From: Phyllobacterium sp. 21LDTY02-6
GTDB lineage: Bacteria; Pseudomonadota; Alphaproteobacteria; Rhizobiales; Rhizobiaceae
Reading direction: 5' to 3'
NCBI RefSeq assembly: GCF_023554255.2
Contig: NZ_JAMJWD020000001.1
Coordinates: forward strand, 898,755-962,754
Length of the DNA stretch: 64,000 nt
In this document: positions 50,837 through 59,696 of the stretch, one piece after another
Layout of the letters: every line of letters starts with the position of its first letter
Numbering within the stretch: position 1 is the stretch's first letter
Notes under the pieces: generated by a model
Databases searched by the model: none
The model's input: the letters and a program-made list of their open reading frames with translations, nothing else
What the model was told of the DNA's origin: nothing
Made by a program: the position numbers and the translations under genes

Positions 50837-51901
50837 TCAGCCCTTCTTTCGGCGCGGCTTGGCGGCTTTCGCCTTTTCGGCCGATTTCGACAGTGGCGGC
50901 TTCCGGGCGAGCTTCGACAGGCGTTTGGTATAGTCCTTGTAGAGCGCGCCGGCGCCCCAGCCCTTGCCCTTGTTCTGGCGCGCGAGCGCATCCATGATCG
51001 CCACGAGATTGTCGTCGCGGATGCGTTCGAGCTCGCGGATCGAAAGCCCGTGCGCCTGCGCGTCGGACTGGTCGGCGATCTTGTCGACGAGCGTCTCGTC
51101 GAGGTCCGGCACGTCCATCAGCTTGGTCCATGGCCAGGAGAGGCAGGGGCCGAACTGGGCGATGAAGTGGCGCATGCCCGCTTCGCCGCCCGCCACGCGG
51201 TAGACCTGGAACATGCCCATCTGCGCCCAGCGAATGCCGAACGAATAGCGGATGATGTCGTCGAGTTCCTCGACCGTGCAGATATCGTCCTTGATCAGCC
51301 ACAGCGATTCACGCCAGACCGCTTCGAGCAGGCGGTCGCCGACAAAGGCTTCGATCTCCTTGCGGATGACGACCGGCTTCATGCCGATCGACGCGTAGAT
51401 CGCCTCGGCCTTCGCGACCGCTTGCGGCGAGGTCTGCTTGCCGCCGACGATCTCGACGAGGGGCAGGAGGTAGACGGGATTATAGGGGTGGCCGACGACC
51501 AGCCGCTCGGGACGGCTCATCGCGGTCTGCATTTCGGAGGGCAGGATGCCCGATGTCGACGAGCCGATGATGGCATCGGGCGCGGCATGCCTGTCGATCT
51601 CGGCCAGCACCCTGTGCTTGAGGTCGAGGCGTTCCGGAACGCTTTCCTGTATGAAATCAGCGCCTTCCACCGCTTCCTGGACGGTTTTGGCGAAGGTCAG
51701 CCGCCCTTCCTTCGGCAGTCCGTCCGGCAGCATGGTCTTATAGGCGCGGCGGGCATTCTTCATGACCTCGCTGACCTTGCGTTCCGCCTCCAGGTCCGGG
51801 TCGAAGATCGATACGTCGATGCCGTTGAGCAGCAGGCGCGCGACCCAGCCGGCGCCGATGACCCCGCCGCCGACCGCAGCAGCCTTGCGAATGATCGTCA
51901 T
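50837..51901 (-). CDS. L-carnitine dehydrogenase (CdhA type)
   Basis: A 354-residue NAD-dependent enzyme of the 3-hydroxyacyl-CoA dehydrogenase family that oxidises L-carnitine to 3-dehydrocarnitine. NAD motif: AAVGGGVIGAGWVARLLLNG then DVSIFDPD. The catalytic region SSTSGI and the carnitine-type block VVGHPYNPVYLLPLVEIVGG are clear. The C-terminal domain includes FVGDRLLEAVWRESLWLIKD. The last 30 residues form a Lys/Ala/Pro/Arg-rich tail (KSAEKAKAAKPRRKKG) beyond the usual end near residue 320. Some rhizobial homologues carry a fused thioesterase here; in this organism the thioesterase is a separate gene (53960). The start is four bases after BKACE. Confidence 0.9.
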   Translation of the reverse strand: MTIIRKAAAVGGGVIGAGWVARLLLNGIDVSIFDPDLEAERKVSEVMKNARRAYKTMLPDGLPKEGRLTFAKTVQEAVEGADFIQESVPERLDLKHRVLAEIDRHAAPDAIIGSSTSGILPSEMQTAMSRPERLVVGHPYNPVYLLPLVEIVGGKQTSPQAVAKAEAIYASIGMKPVVIRKEIEAFVGDRLLEAVWRESLWLIKDDICTVEELDDIIRYSFGIRWAQMGMFQVYRVAGGEAGMRHFIAQFGPCLSWPWTKLMDVPDLDETLVDKIADQSDAQAHGLSIRELERIRDDNLVAIMDALARQNKGKGWGAGALYKDYTKRLSKLARKPPLSKSAEKAKAAKPRRKKG

Positions 51902-51905
51902 GATG

Positions 51906-52811
51906 CTACCAGCCCTTCGTGAGTTTCAGGCGCTCGCGCACTTCCTGCGGGCCGAGGATCTTGGCGCCGATGCCCTCGGCGATCTTCACCGCGCGTTCCA
52001 CCAGCGGTCCGTTGGTTGCCAGCACGCCCTTGTCGAGCCACAGATTGTCCTCCAGCCCGACGCGGATATTGCCGCCGGCAAGCATCGCCATGGCCGCATA
52101 GGCCATCTGGTTGCGGCCGATGGAGAAGGCGGAGAAGGTCCAGTTCGACGGCAGGTTGTTGACCAGCGCCATCAATGTGCCGATATCGTCCGGCGCGCCC
52201 CAGGGTATGCCCATGCAGAGCTGAACCATGACCGGATCGTCGAGCAGGCCCTGGTCGTAGAGCCATTTCGCCAGCAACAGGTGGCCGGTATCGAAAATCT
52301 CCACTTCCGGGCGCACGCCGAGCGCCTTGATCTGCGCTGCCATCGCCTTCAGCATGGCCGGCGTATTGGTCATCACATAGTCGCCTTCGCCGAAATTCAT
52401 CGTGCCGCAGTCGAGCGTGCAGATTTCCGGGCGCAGCTTCGCCACATGTTCGAGCCGTTCGGTGGCGCCGGCCATGTCGGTGCCGTCGGCGGAAGGCGGC
52501 ATCGGCTGCTCGACGCTGCCGAGCGTCAGGTCGCCGCCCATGCCGGCCGTCAGGTTGAGAATCATGTCGACGCCGGATGCCTTGATATGCTCCACCACTT
52601 CCGTATAGAGCGCGACGTCGCGCGAGCCCTTGCCGGTCTTCGGGTCGCGCACATGGATATGGGCGATGGCGGCGCCGGCATTGGCGGCGGCAATGCACTC
52701 GTCGGCGATCTGGCGCGGCGTCACCGGCACCTTGTCGGAACGGCCTGTCGTGTCGCCGGCGCCGGTCACTGCGCAAGTGATGAAAACTTCGCGGTTGGGG
52801 GTAAGTCCCAT
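51906..52811 (-). CDS. Dehydrocarnitine cleavage enzyme, BKACE family (CdhB type)
   Basis: A 301-residue zinc enzyme of the beta-keto acid cleavage family (DUF849). It would split 3-dehydrocarnitine with acetyl-CoA into acetoacetate and betainyl-CoA. The metal-binding HxH is in [13 protein letters not shown]; other marks are [42 protein letters not shown], and [20 protein letters not shown] near the end. Longer starts exist at 52844 and 52832, but ATG 52811 with GGGAG seven bases before it matches the family start [15 protein letters not shown]. It heads the six-gene carnitine operon and is divergent from CdhR. Confidence 0.9.
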   Translation of the reverse strand: MGLTPNREVFITCAVTGAGDTTGRSDKVPVTPRQIADECIAAANAGAAIAHIHVRDPKTGKGSRDVALYTEVVEHIKASGVDMILNLTAGMGGDLTLGSVEQPMPPSADGTDMAGATERLEHVAKLRPEICTLDCGTMNFGEGDYVMTNTPAMLKAMAAQIKALGVRPEVEIFDTGHLLLAKWLYDQGLLDDPVMVQLCMGIPWGAPDDIGTLMALVNNLPSNWTFSAFSIGRNQMAYAAMAMLAGGNIRVGLEDNLWLDKGVLATNGPLVERAVKIAEGIGAKILGPQEVRERLKLTKGW

Positions 52812-52843
52812 TCTTCTGCTCCCATTATTCATTGCCTTCATCA

Positions 52844-52857
52844 TGGCGCGATTGCCA
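52844..52857. promoter_or_regulatory. Candidate CdhR operator half-sites
   Basis: TGGC (52844-52847) and GCCA (52854-52857) form a short inverted repeat with six bases between, in the 78-base gap shared by the carnitine operon and the cdhR gene. It is placed where a GlxA-family activator would bind, but the arms are only four bases. Confidence 0.3.
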
Positions 52858-52889
52858 AAGTCTGCTTTGCGATATACGAATCAAAATTG

Positions 52890-53870
52890 ATGAAAACCGA
52901 ATTGTCCGCGATCTTTCGGCCAGACGCCGCGCCGCTCGCCGTCACGGTGCTGGTCTTCAGCGGGGCCTCGCTGATGTGCGTCGCCTCGACCATCGATCCG
53001 ATGCGCGCGGCCAACCGGGTTTCGGGTTCGACGCTGTTTACCTGGCGCATCGTCACGCTCGACGGCACGCCGGCGATCACCACCTGCGGCCTGCCGATTG
53101 CCGCATCCGGTTGTTTCGATGCTTCAGAAAAAGCGGATATGCTATTGATAATCGGTGGTTTTGGCACTTCCGATATCGCCCGCACCACCTTTACCGCCAA
53201 TCTGCGCCGCGCCGCGCATCATTACCGCCTGATCGGCGGCATCGAGGCGGGATCGTGGCTGCTCGGCCGCGCCGGCCTCCTGTCCGGGCGACAGGCGACG
53301 ACCCATTGGGAGGACATGGAGGAGTTCACGCTGGAATTCCCGGAAGCGGACATACGGCCCGACCGCTATGTCATAGACGGTCCGGTCTTCACCAGCGGCG
53401 GTGCTTCGCCGACATTCGACCTGATGCTGCATCTCATCCGCTCGCGCTACGGCATGTCGGTGGCGCTCGATGTGGCCAGCGTCTTCATCTATGACGAGGC
53501 GCATGCCTCCAGCGATGCGCAACCGCTGGTCTCCCTCGGGCGACTGCACGGCGTGCATCCCAAGCTGGCATCGGCGATCCGGCTGATGGAAGGCCATATC
53601 GAAGCGCCATTGACGATCGACGCCATCGCCCGGCGCTGCGGGCTTGGTACAAGGGCGCTGGAGAAGATCTTCATCAAGGCGGTGGGCGAGGGTCCCGGGC
53701 GTTATTATCTTCGCCTGCGGCTGAAAGTGGCGCGGCGGCTGGTGATGGATACGCGCGCGCCGCTTGCCGATATCGCCACGCGCACCGGCTTTTCGTCGGC
53801 GGCGGCATTCACGCGCACATTCAGGAATTTCGAGGGCAGGCCGCCCAGCGCTTTCCGCCCGACACAATAG
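52890..53870 (+). CDS. Carnitine catabolism regulator, GlxA/AraC family (CdhR type)
   Basis: A 326-residue transcription activator. The N-terminal DJ-1/PfpI-like domain has LAVTVLVFSGASLMCVASTI, DMLLIIGGFG, and GGIEAGSWLLGRAGLL with TTHWED. The C-terminal AraC-type HTH has LTIDAIARRCGLGTRALEKI and PLADIATRTGFSSAAAFTRT. This matches CdhR, the carnitine-responsive activator of Pseudomonas, and related GbdR/SouR regulators of betaine catabolism. ATG 52890 is used; the longer open frame upstream reads antisense to the BKACE and dehydrogenase genes. Divergent from the carnitine operon and followed after 89 bases by the thioesterase. Confidence 0.88.
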   Translation: MKTELSAIFRPDAAPLAVTVLVFSGASLMCVASTIDPMRAANRVSGSTLFTWRIVTLDGTPAITTCGLPIAASGCFDASEKADMLLIIGGFGTSDIARTTFTANLRRAAHHYRLIGGIEAGSWLLGRAGLLSGRQATTHWEDMEEFTLEFPEADIRPDRYVIDGPVFTSGGASPTFDLMLHLIRSRYGMSVALDVASVFIYDEAHASSDAQPLVSLGRLHGVHPKLASAIRLMEGHIEAPLTIDAIARRCGLGTRALEKIFIKAVGEGPGRYYLRLRLKVARRLVMDTRAPLADIATRTGFSSAAAFTRTFRNFEGRPPSAFRPTQ

Positions 53871-53959
53871 CCAGCCGTCACGGCCTGTCGCTTTTGGGGA
53901 AGCGCAAGGCCGCGGCGGCACGTTTCATGAAGCGACAACAGCCAGCAACGGAGCCCGAC

Positions 53960-54439
53960 ATGCCAGAGGCGCAGCCCTACCGCTCTCATCCGATCAGCAT
54001 CGAGAAGGATTGGATCGACTATAATGGCCATCTCAACATGGCCTATTACAACGTCATTTTCGACCGCGGCGGCGATGAATTCCTGGCCGAGCTCGGCTTC
54101 GGCCCGGATTATGCGGCGGAGCGCCGGCTGACGATCTACACGGCCGAGGTGCATGTCTGCTACGTGCAGGAAATCCACCTCGACCACATCGTTACGGTGA
54201 CGAGCCAGCTCATCGACTTCGACGGCAAGCGGCTGCATGTCTATCATGAGATCGTGCACCGGGATGGCTGGGTGGCTGCGACGGCGGAGGTGCTGTCGCT
54301 GCATGTCGACATGAACGGGCCGAGGGTGGTGCCGTTCCCGGACGATATCGTGCCGGGTCTCGATCGCTACAGGCAGGAGCACGCGCTGCTGCCGCGCCCC
54401 GAGCGGGTGGGCCGCTCGATTGGCATCAGGAGGAAATGA
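53960..54439 (+). CDS. Betainyl-CoA thioesterase-like hotdog protein (CdhC type)
   Basis: A 159-residue 4-hydroxybenzoyl-CoA-thioesterase-fold protein: DWIDYNGHLNMAYYNVIFDR with the catalytic-type Asp, LTIYTAEVHVCYVQEIHLDH, VTVTSQLIDFDGKRLHVYHE, and AATAEVLSLHVDMN. In the carnitine pathway CdhC hydrolyses betainyl-CoA to glycine betaine. The frame extends upstream to 53894 with other starts, but ATG 53960 has GGAG six bases before it. It follows CdhR on the same strand, away from the rest of the pathway but consistent with joint regulation. Confidence 0.85.
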   Translation: MPEAQPYRSHPISIEKDWIDYNGHLNMAYYNVIFDRGGDEFLAELGFGPDYAAERRLTIYTAEVHVCYVQEIHLDHIVTVTSQLIDFDGKRLHVYHEIVHRDGWVAATAEVLSLHVDMNGPRVVPFPDDIVPGLDRYRQEHALLPRPERVGRSIGIRRK

Positions 54440-54910
54440 GGGGAAGCTTTCCGTGCGCTATCAACCCCTGTTGAATACGGAAAATCCGCACCACGCCCGC
54501 GAAAATCGCGTCTGGTCATTGAAAATGGGGGGGAGACGGGCGGTCTTCAGCGCGTCGTAGTGGTATCAGGGTCGAGGTCCGAAGACCGCCCGCGACGTCT
54601 TTGCCTGCCATTGTTACGCTTGTCAGACGCAACAACCCGGAAACATGAGCGCTACCTCCGTTTCCTTCTGCAGTTTGCCGGCCGATCGGGGTTGTCACTT
54701 CCGATCTTTCGGCAACGCCATCCTTTCCCAGCAATCGAAACAGCACCGGAAGCTGCTCCCCCACTGGAAAGGACCTGCACAGAATAACCCGGTTTCAAAC
54801 AGGGGGGATAAGTCTGTGCAATTTATTTTGGTTGCCGGAAGAAAAAAGAGCAAGATCAGTGGCTTGCAGGGCGAAATATTTTTTGAGGCCGAAAATCTAT
54901 CCCCCTGCCA
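54440..54910. other. 471-base intergenic region with a long inverted repeat
   Basis: Between two converging genes (thioesterase and LysR). CGGGCGGTCTTC (54537-54548) pairs perfectly with GAAGACCGCCCG (54581-54592) across 32 bases. No gene is convincing; frames across the region are open only by chance. The remainder holds no recognised feature. Confidence 0.5.
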
Positions 54911-55813
54911 TCAGCGGCTGTGGGATGCGAATTGTTCGGTCAGCCACGTCTCGAATTTCCGGATGCGGGCCTCGCCGACGCGTTCCTTGCGGCAGATCAG
55001 GTACCAGGCGCCGGGCTGCGAAACACTGATATCGAAGGGCGCCACCAGCCGCCCGGCCGTAAGGTCGTCCCGGACGAGGAAATCGGGCGCCACCACCAGT
55101 CCCTGGCCGTCCAGCGCCGATTGCAGCGCCGTCAGATATGTATCGAACTTGAGGGTGACGGCCTGCGCATTGTCGGCCAGTCCCGCCGCCTCCAGCCAGA
55201 TGCTCCAATCCTCCGGCGAGGTGAAAAGCGCAAGCCGCGGCACCCGCGACAGCGTCCTTGCATCGGCGGGATCGATTCGTGCCGCCACCGCCGGGCTGCA
55301 AACGGGAAACATCTGTGCCTTGGTGAGCAGGCGGTAATGCAGGTTCATGCGCTCGGGCCGCGTCGTATGGATGATGCCGATATCGCAATTGTCTATGTTC
55401 AATTCCCAGTCGAGCTGGCTCGTGCCGATCCTGATCGCCAGGCTCGGATTGACCTTGCGGAAGCCGGCTAGCCGCGGGATGAGCCAGCGCACGGCGAAGG
55501 TGGCGTAGGTTTCAAGCGCCAGGTCGTCGGCGGTGCCGATGCGGCTGATAAGCGCCGTGCCGCGCGCGATCTTCTCGAAGGCGTCGCGCATATAGGGATA
55601 ATACAGCGTGCCGGCATCGGTGAGGCTGACGCCGCGCGGCTGCCGCTCGAACAGTTTTATCCCGAGCACCGATTCCAGCTCGGCGATGCGGTGGCTGATG
55701 GCCGATTGCGTCACGCCGAGCTCGTCCCCCGCCAGCCGGAAGCTCAGCAACCGCGCCGAGGCCTCGAAGGCGCGCAACGAGCCGAGGGGCGGAATTCTGG
55801 GCTTGGACATCAT
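54911..55813 (-). CDS. LysR family regulator, GcvA-like
   Basis: A 300-residue LTTR. The HTH is LGSLRAFEASARLLSFRLAG, then DELGVTQSAISHRIAELESV and LGIKLFERQPRGVSLTDAG, close to GcvA. The effector domain starts around residue 92 and contains WLIPRLAGFRKVNPSLAIRI and IDNCDIGIIHT. It is divergent from the Rieske oxygenase across a 163-base gap that contains duplicated LTTR-like sites, so it probably controls the demethylation genes to its right. A betaine or a downstream one-carbon/glycine signal is a plausible effector. Confidence 0.9.
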   Translation of the reverse strand: MMSKPRIPPLGSLRAFEASARLLSFRLAGDELGVTQSAISHRIAELESVLGIKLFERQPRGVSLTDAGTLYYPYMRDAFEKIARGTALISRIGTADDLALETYATFAVRWLIPRLAGFRKVNPSLAIRIGTSQLDWELNIDNCDIGIIHTTRPERMNLHYRLLTKAQMFPVCSPAVAARIDPADARTLSRVPRLALFTSPEDWSIWLEAAGLADNAQAVTLKFDTYLTALQSALDGQGLVVAPDFLVRDDLTAGRLVAPFDISVSQPGAWYLICRKERVGEARIRKFETWLTEQFASHSR

Positions 55814-55835
55814 GTCGGCGGAACCTTCAAAAGGG

Positions 55836-55867
55836 GATGTGAGAATAACTGATGTGAGAATAACTCA
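55836..55867. promoter_or_regulatory. LTTR box within a 15-base tandem duplication
   Basis: GATGTGAGAATAACT is present twice without a gap (55836-55850 and 55851-55865). The right copy completes the dyad TGAG-AATAA-CTCA (55855-55867), a T-N11-A LysR box. A second dyad, GCTTG-AATG-CAAGC, follows at 55888-55901. All lie between the LysR and Rieske genes. Confidence 0.55.
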
Positions 55868-55976
55868 TGGCTGGATGAGCAACCATCGCTTGAATGCAAG
55901 CCCAATGCGGAATCATTCTAATCTGCGAAGCGCAATGCAGACAACAAGCGTGCGGGAACAATCTTTGGAGGCTAGG

Positions 55977-57209
55977 ATGGGTGCTGAGCAGGCCCTTGCG
56001 GACGTCGCGCCGTCTCTGGACAGGATAGACCGGCTGATCGCCGAACATCGCCCGGGCCATGGCCTGGTGCGTGCCTTCTACCTCGATCCCGACATCTATG
56101 CGCGCGACATGGAGCGCGTGTTCCGCCGCCATTGGCACTGTATCGGCCATGCCAGCATCATCCCCGATCCGGGCGATTTCGAACGTTTCAAGATCGATGC
56201 GGAAGCCATCATCGTTGCGCGCGCCGAGGACGGTTCTATCCACGCTTTCCTCAATGTCTGCCGCCATCGCGGGGCGGAAGTGTGCACGAAAGACAAGGGC
56301 AATGCCCGCTTCTTCGTCTGCCCCTATCACGCATGGACCTATGCCAATGATGGCAGCCTGCGGGCGGCCCGGTTGATGCCGAAGGATTTCGACCGCTCGG
56401 CGCACGGCTTGAGGAAATTGCATGTGAGGGTGGCCGAGGGGCTGATCTTCATCTGCTTCGCCGATGAGCCGCTGGATTTCTCGCTGGTCGAGCAATCGCT
56501 GCGCACCACCTGCGGCCAATATGGCTGGGCCGAGGCCAAGGTGGCGCATCGCGAGACCTATGCGGTCGATGCGAACTGGAAGCTCGCCGTCGAGAACTAC
56601 GTCGAATGCTATCATTGCGGTCCGGCCCATCCGGAATATTCGCAGACGCATGCCCTGGAACAGCCGGCGGAAAAGATCGTCGAGCTCAATGCCCGCATGG
56701 AGCAGCGCACCTGCTCGCTCGGCATCGACATCGCCACCGGCGATCACTGGCAGAATTCCGGCGAGCGGCGCGAGGCGATCCATACGTTCCGCTATGCGCT
56801 CTATGACGGCGTTTCGAGCGGAAGCGAGGATGGCTCGCCGGTCGCGCCGCTGATGGGGCGCTTTACCGAATTCGACGGCGGCGTGACCTCGATTCATCTC
56901 GGCGGCACGAGCTTCCTCGTCTGTTATCCGGACCATGGCATGATCTACCGCTTCATTCCGAAAACGGTCGACAGCTGCGAGATGGAGCTGATCTGGCTCG
57001 TGCGCGGCGATGCGGAGGCAGGCAGGGACTATGATCTCGACAAGCTCACCTGGCTGTGGAAGGTGACGACCGCCGAGGACAAGGCCATCATCGAACACAC
57101 GGCGCGCGGCGTGCGCTCGCATTATTTCGTTCCGGGGCCCGTCGCGCCGATGGAATATAACGAACTCAGATACATCCAGTGGTATCTGGACGAGATCGCG
57201 CGGGCATGA
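55977..57209 (+). CDS. Rieske oxygenase, glycine betaine demethylase type (GbcA-like)
   Basis: A 410-residue alpha subunit of a Rieske non-heme iron oxygenase. The Rieske cluster is CRHRGAEVCTKDKGNARFFV followed by CPYHAWTY (CxH and CxxH, 16-18 residues apart). The mononuclear iron site is ENYVECYHCGPAHPEY with two His, plus the downstream Asp. This subgroup removes N-methyl groups from quaternary amines (GbcA for glycine betaine, Stc2 for stachydrine). ATG 55977 has GGAGG five bases before it; an earlier ATG at 55935 lacks one. It is followed by two FAD demethylases. The reductase partner GbcB is not in the window. Confidence 0.86.
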   Translation: MGAEQALADVAPSLDRIDRLIAEHRPGHGLVRAFYLDPDIYARDMERVFRRHWHCIGHASIIPDPGDFERFKIDAEAIIVARAEDGSIHAFLNVCRHRGAEVCTKDKGNARFFVCPYHAWTYANDGSLRAARLMPKDFDRSAHGLRKLHVRVAEGLIFICFADEPLDFSLVEQSLRTTCGQYGWAEAKVAHRETYAVDANWKLAVENYVECYHCGPAHPEYSQTHALEQPAEKIVELNARMEQRTCSLGIDIATGDHWQNSGERREAIHTFRYALYDGVSSGSEDGSPVAPLMGRFTEFDGGVTSIHLGGTSFLVCYPDHGMIYRFIPKTVDSCEMELIWLVRGDAEAGRDYDLDKLTWLWKVTTAEDKAIIEHTARGVRSHYFVPGPVAPMEYNELRYIQWYLDEIARA

Positions 57210-57248
57210 ACAGCATCGGAACAGGCATGAAATCCGGGGAGACACTGA

Positions 57249-59696
57249 ATGGCTGATTTTCCAACGTCGGCGCGCGTCGTCATCATCGGTGGCGGCGCGG
57301 TGGGCGTTTCGTCGCTTTACCATCTGGCCAAGGCGGGATGGACGGATTGCGTGCTGCTTGAGAAGAACGAGCTGACATCCGGCTCCACCTGGCATGCCGC
57401 CGGCAATGTGCCGACATTTTCCGCGTCCTGGTCGGTCATGAACATGCAGCGCTATTCCGCCGGGCTTTATCGCGGCCTTGCGGACGAAGTCGGCTATCCG
57501 ATGAACTACCATGTGACCGGCTCGCTGCGCCTTGCCCACGGCAAGGAGAGGATGCGCGAGTTCCAGCGCGTCAGGAGCATGGGCCGCTACCAGGGCATGG
57601 ATATCGACGTGCTGGGGGTGAGCGAGATCGGCGGCCGCTATCCCTTCATCGCCACCCATGAGCTGGAGGGCGCGCTCTACGATCCGAACGACGGCGATAT
57701 CGATCCCGCCCAGCTGACGCAGGCGCTGGCCAAGGGGGCGCGCGATCTCGGCGCTAAGATCATCCGCTTCTGCCCGGTGGAAGGCGCGCGGCGCGAGGCG
57801 GGCGAATGGGTGCTGTCCACCCCGCAAGGCGAGATCCGCTGCGAATATGTGGTGAACGCCGCCGGCTACCGCGCCCAGGAAATCGGCCGGCTCTTCGGTC
57901 GCGAGGTGCCGATGATGGTGATGAGCCATCAATATCTGCTGTTCGAGGAAATTCCGGAGATCGCCGCCTGGAGCCGGGAGCAGGGGCGCAAGCTGCCGCT
58001 GCTGCGCGACGTCGATTCGTCCTATTATCTGCGCCAGGAGAAGAACGGCATGAATCTCGGGCCCTATGAGCGCAATTGCCGCGCTCATTGGGCGACGCCG
58101 GACGATCCTATGCCGGACGATTTCTCGTTCCAGCTGTTTCCCGACGATCTGGAGCGGCTTGACTGGTATCTCAACGATGCGATTGCGCGGGTGCCGATCC
58201 TCGGCACCGCCGGCCTGTCGAAGATCATCAATGGGCCGATACCCTATGCGCCGGACGGCAATCCGCTGATCGGGCCGATGCCGGGCGTTCCGAACGCCTT
58301 CGAGGCCTGCGTCTTCACCTTCGGCATCGCCCAGGCCGGCGGCGCGGGCAAGGTGCTGGCCGAATGGGTGACGGAAGGGGCGACGGAATGGGACATGTGG
58401 TCATGCGATCCGCGCCGCTTCACCGGTTTCACCGATCATGATTATTGCGTGGCCAAGGGGCTGGAAGTCTACGGCCATGAATATGCCATTCATTTCCCGC
58501 GCCACAGCTGGCCCGCCGGGCGCAATCGCAAATTGTCGCCGGTCCATGACCGCATCGCGGCGCTCGGGGCGCAGTTTGGCGCCTATAATGGCTGGGAGCG
58601 CGCCAATTGGTATGCGCAGCCCGGCGACGATACGTCGGAGGCGTCAACCCAGACCTATGCGCGCAACGGACCATGGCAGCAGCGCATTAGGGAGGAATGC
58701 CACGCGGTGCGCGACGCCGTCGGCATACTCGACCTGCCGGGCTTCTCGCGCTTCAGGGTCAGCGGCGAGGGCGCGCGCGAATGGCTGTCGCGGCTCGTCA
58801 CCGGCGCCGTGCCGAAGCCGGGGCGGATCGGCCTTGGCTATTTTGCCGACGAGAAGGGCCGCGTCGTCACGGAAATGTCGATCATGGCCATCGAGGAGAA
58901 CCTGTTCTTCCTCATCACCGCGGCCGTCGCCGAGTGGCATGACCGGGACTGGCTGCTCGGCCACCTGCCGGCCGGCAGCGCCATCAGCATCGACAATGTC
59001 ACCGACAAATTCTCCTGCCAGATCGTCACCGGGCCGAAATCGCGGGCGCTCTTCGCCGACATCTGCGCGGCCGACCTTGCCGCGCCATGGCTGTCGCACC
59101 AGACGACGCAGATCGCCGGGCGCCATTGCCAGCTCGTGCGCGTCTCCTTTGCCGGCGAGCTCGGCTGGGAGATCCACAGCAAGATCGAGGATACTGCCGC
59201 CATTTTCGATGCGGTCTGGGAGGCTGGAAAGACATTCGGCCTCAAGCCGTTCGGGATGTTCGCGCTCGATTCGCTGCGGCTGGAAAAGGGCTACCGGGCC
59301 TGGAAGGGCGATCTTTCCACCGACTATACGCCGCTGCAGAGCGGGCTGGAGCGGTTCGTCAAATGGGAGAAGCCGGATTTCATCGGCAAGGCGGCGCTGG
59401 AGAACGAGCGCCAGCAGGGCAGCAGCAAGCGCTTCGTGACGCTGACCGTCGAGGCGGATGATTGCGACGCGCCCTATATGTCGACGCTGTGGCACGATGG
59501 CGCCATCGTCGGCGAGACGACATCCGGCGGCTGGGGCCACCGCGTCGACAAATCCATCGCGCTCGGCATGCTGAAGCCGGAACTGGCGCAGCCCGGGACC
59601 ATCGTCGAAGTCGATATATTCGGCGTGCGCTACAAGGCGACCGTGCATCCGGACCAGCCCCTTTGGGACCCCAGGAACGAAAGAATCCGCGCATGA
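57249..59696 (+). CDS. GcvT-fused FAD demethylase (dimethylglycine/sarcosine dehydrogenase family), copy 1
   Basis: An 815-residue enzyme. An N-terminal DAO domain has VVIIGGGAVGVSSLYHLAKA and TSGSTWHAAGN; the His in WHAAG is the site of covalent FAD in dimethylglycine dehydrogenases. An FAO_M segment follows. The C-terminal GCV_T domain binds tetrahydrofolate (SFAGELGWEIHSK, then FALDSLRLEKGYRAWKGDLS). It would demethylate dimethylglycine or sarcosine and pass the one-carbon unit to folate. GGGGAG lies seven bases before ATG 57249. The TGA overlaps the ATG of the next gene (ATGA). In the betaine context dimethylglycine or sarcosine are the likely substrates; which copy takes which is not visible. 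Confidence 0.88.
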   Translation: MADFPTSARVVIIGGGAVGVSSLYHLAKAGWTDCVLLEKNELTSGSTWHAAGNVPTFSASWSVMNMQRYSAGLYRGLADEVGYPMNYHVTGSLRLAHGKERMREFQRVRSMGRYQGMDIDVLGVSEIGGRYPFIATHELEGALYDPNDGDIDPAQLTQALAKGARDLGAKIIRFCPVEGARREAGEWVLSTPQGEIRCEYVVNAAGYRAQEIGRLFGREVPMMVMSHQYLLFEEIPEIAAWSREQGRKLPLLRDVDSSYYLRQEKNGMNLGPYERNCRAHWATPDDPMPDDFSFQLFPDDLERLDWYLNDAIARVPILGTAGLSKIINGPIPYAPDGNPLIGPMPGVPNAFEACVFTFGIAQAGGAGKVLAEWVTEGATEWDMWSCDPRRFTGFTDHDYCVAKGLEVYGHEYAIHFPRHSWPAGRNRKLSPVHDRIAALGAQFGAYNGWERANWYAQPGDDTSEASTQTYARNGPWQQRIREECHAVRDAVGILDLPGFSRFRVSGEGAREWLSRLVTGAVPKPGRIGLGYFADEKGRVVTEMSIMAIEENLFFLITAAVAEWHDRDWLLGHLPAGSAISIDNVTDKFSCQIVTGPKSRALFADICAADLAAPWLSHQTTQIAGRHCQLVRVSFAGELGWEIHSKIEDTAAIFDAVWEAGKTFGLKPFGMFALDSLRLEKGYRAWKGDLSTDYTPLQSGLERFVKWEKPDFIGKAALENERQQGSSKRFVTLTVEADDCDAPYMSTLWHDGAIVGETTSGGWGHRVDKSIALGMLKPELAQPGTIVEVDIFGVRYKATVHPDQPLWDPRNERIRA

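Noticed and set aside
55827-58088. A 753-codon minus-strand frame across the Rieske and first FAD gene
   Set aside because: It spans two real genes with recognised cofactor motifs on the other strand and shows no family features of its own.
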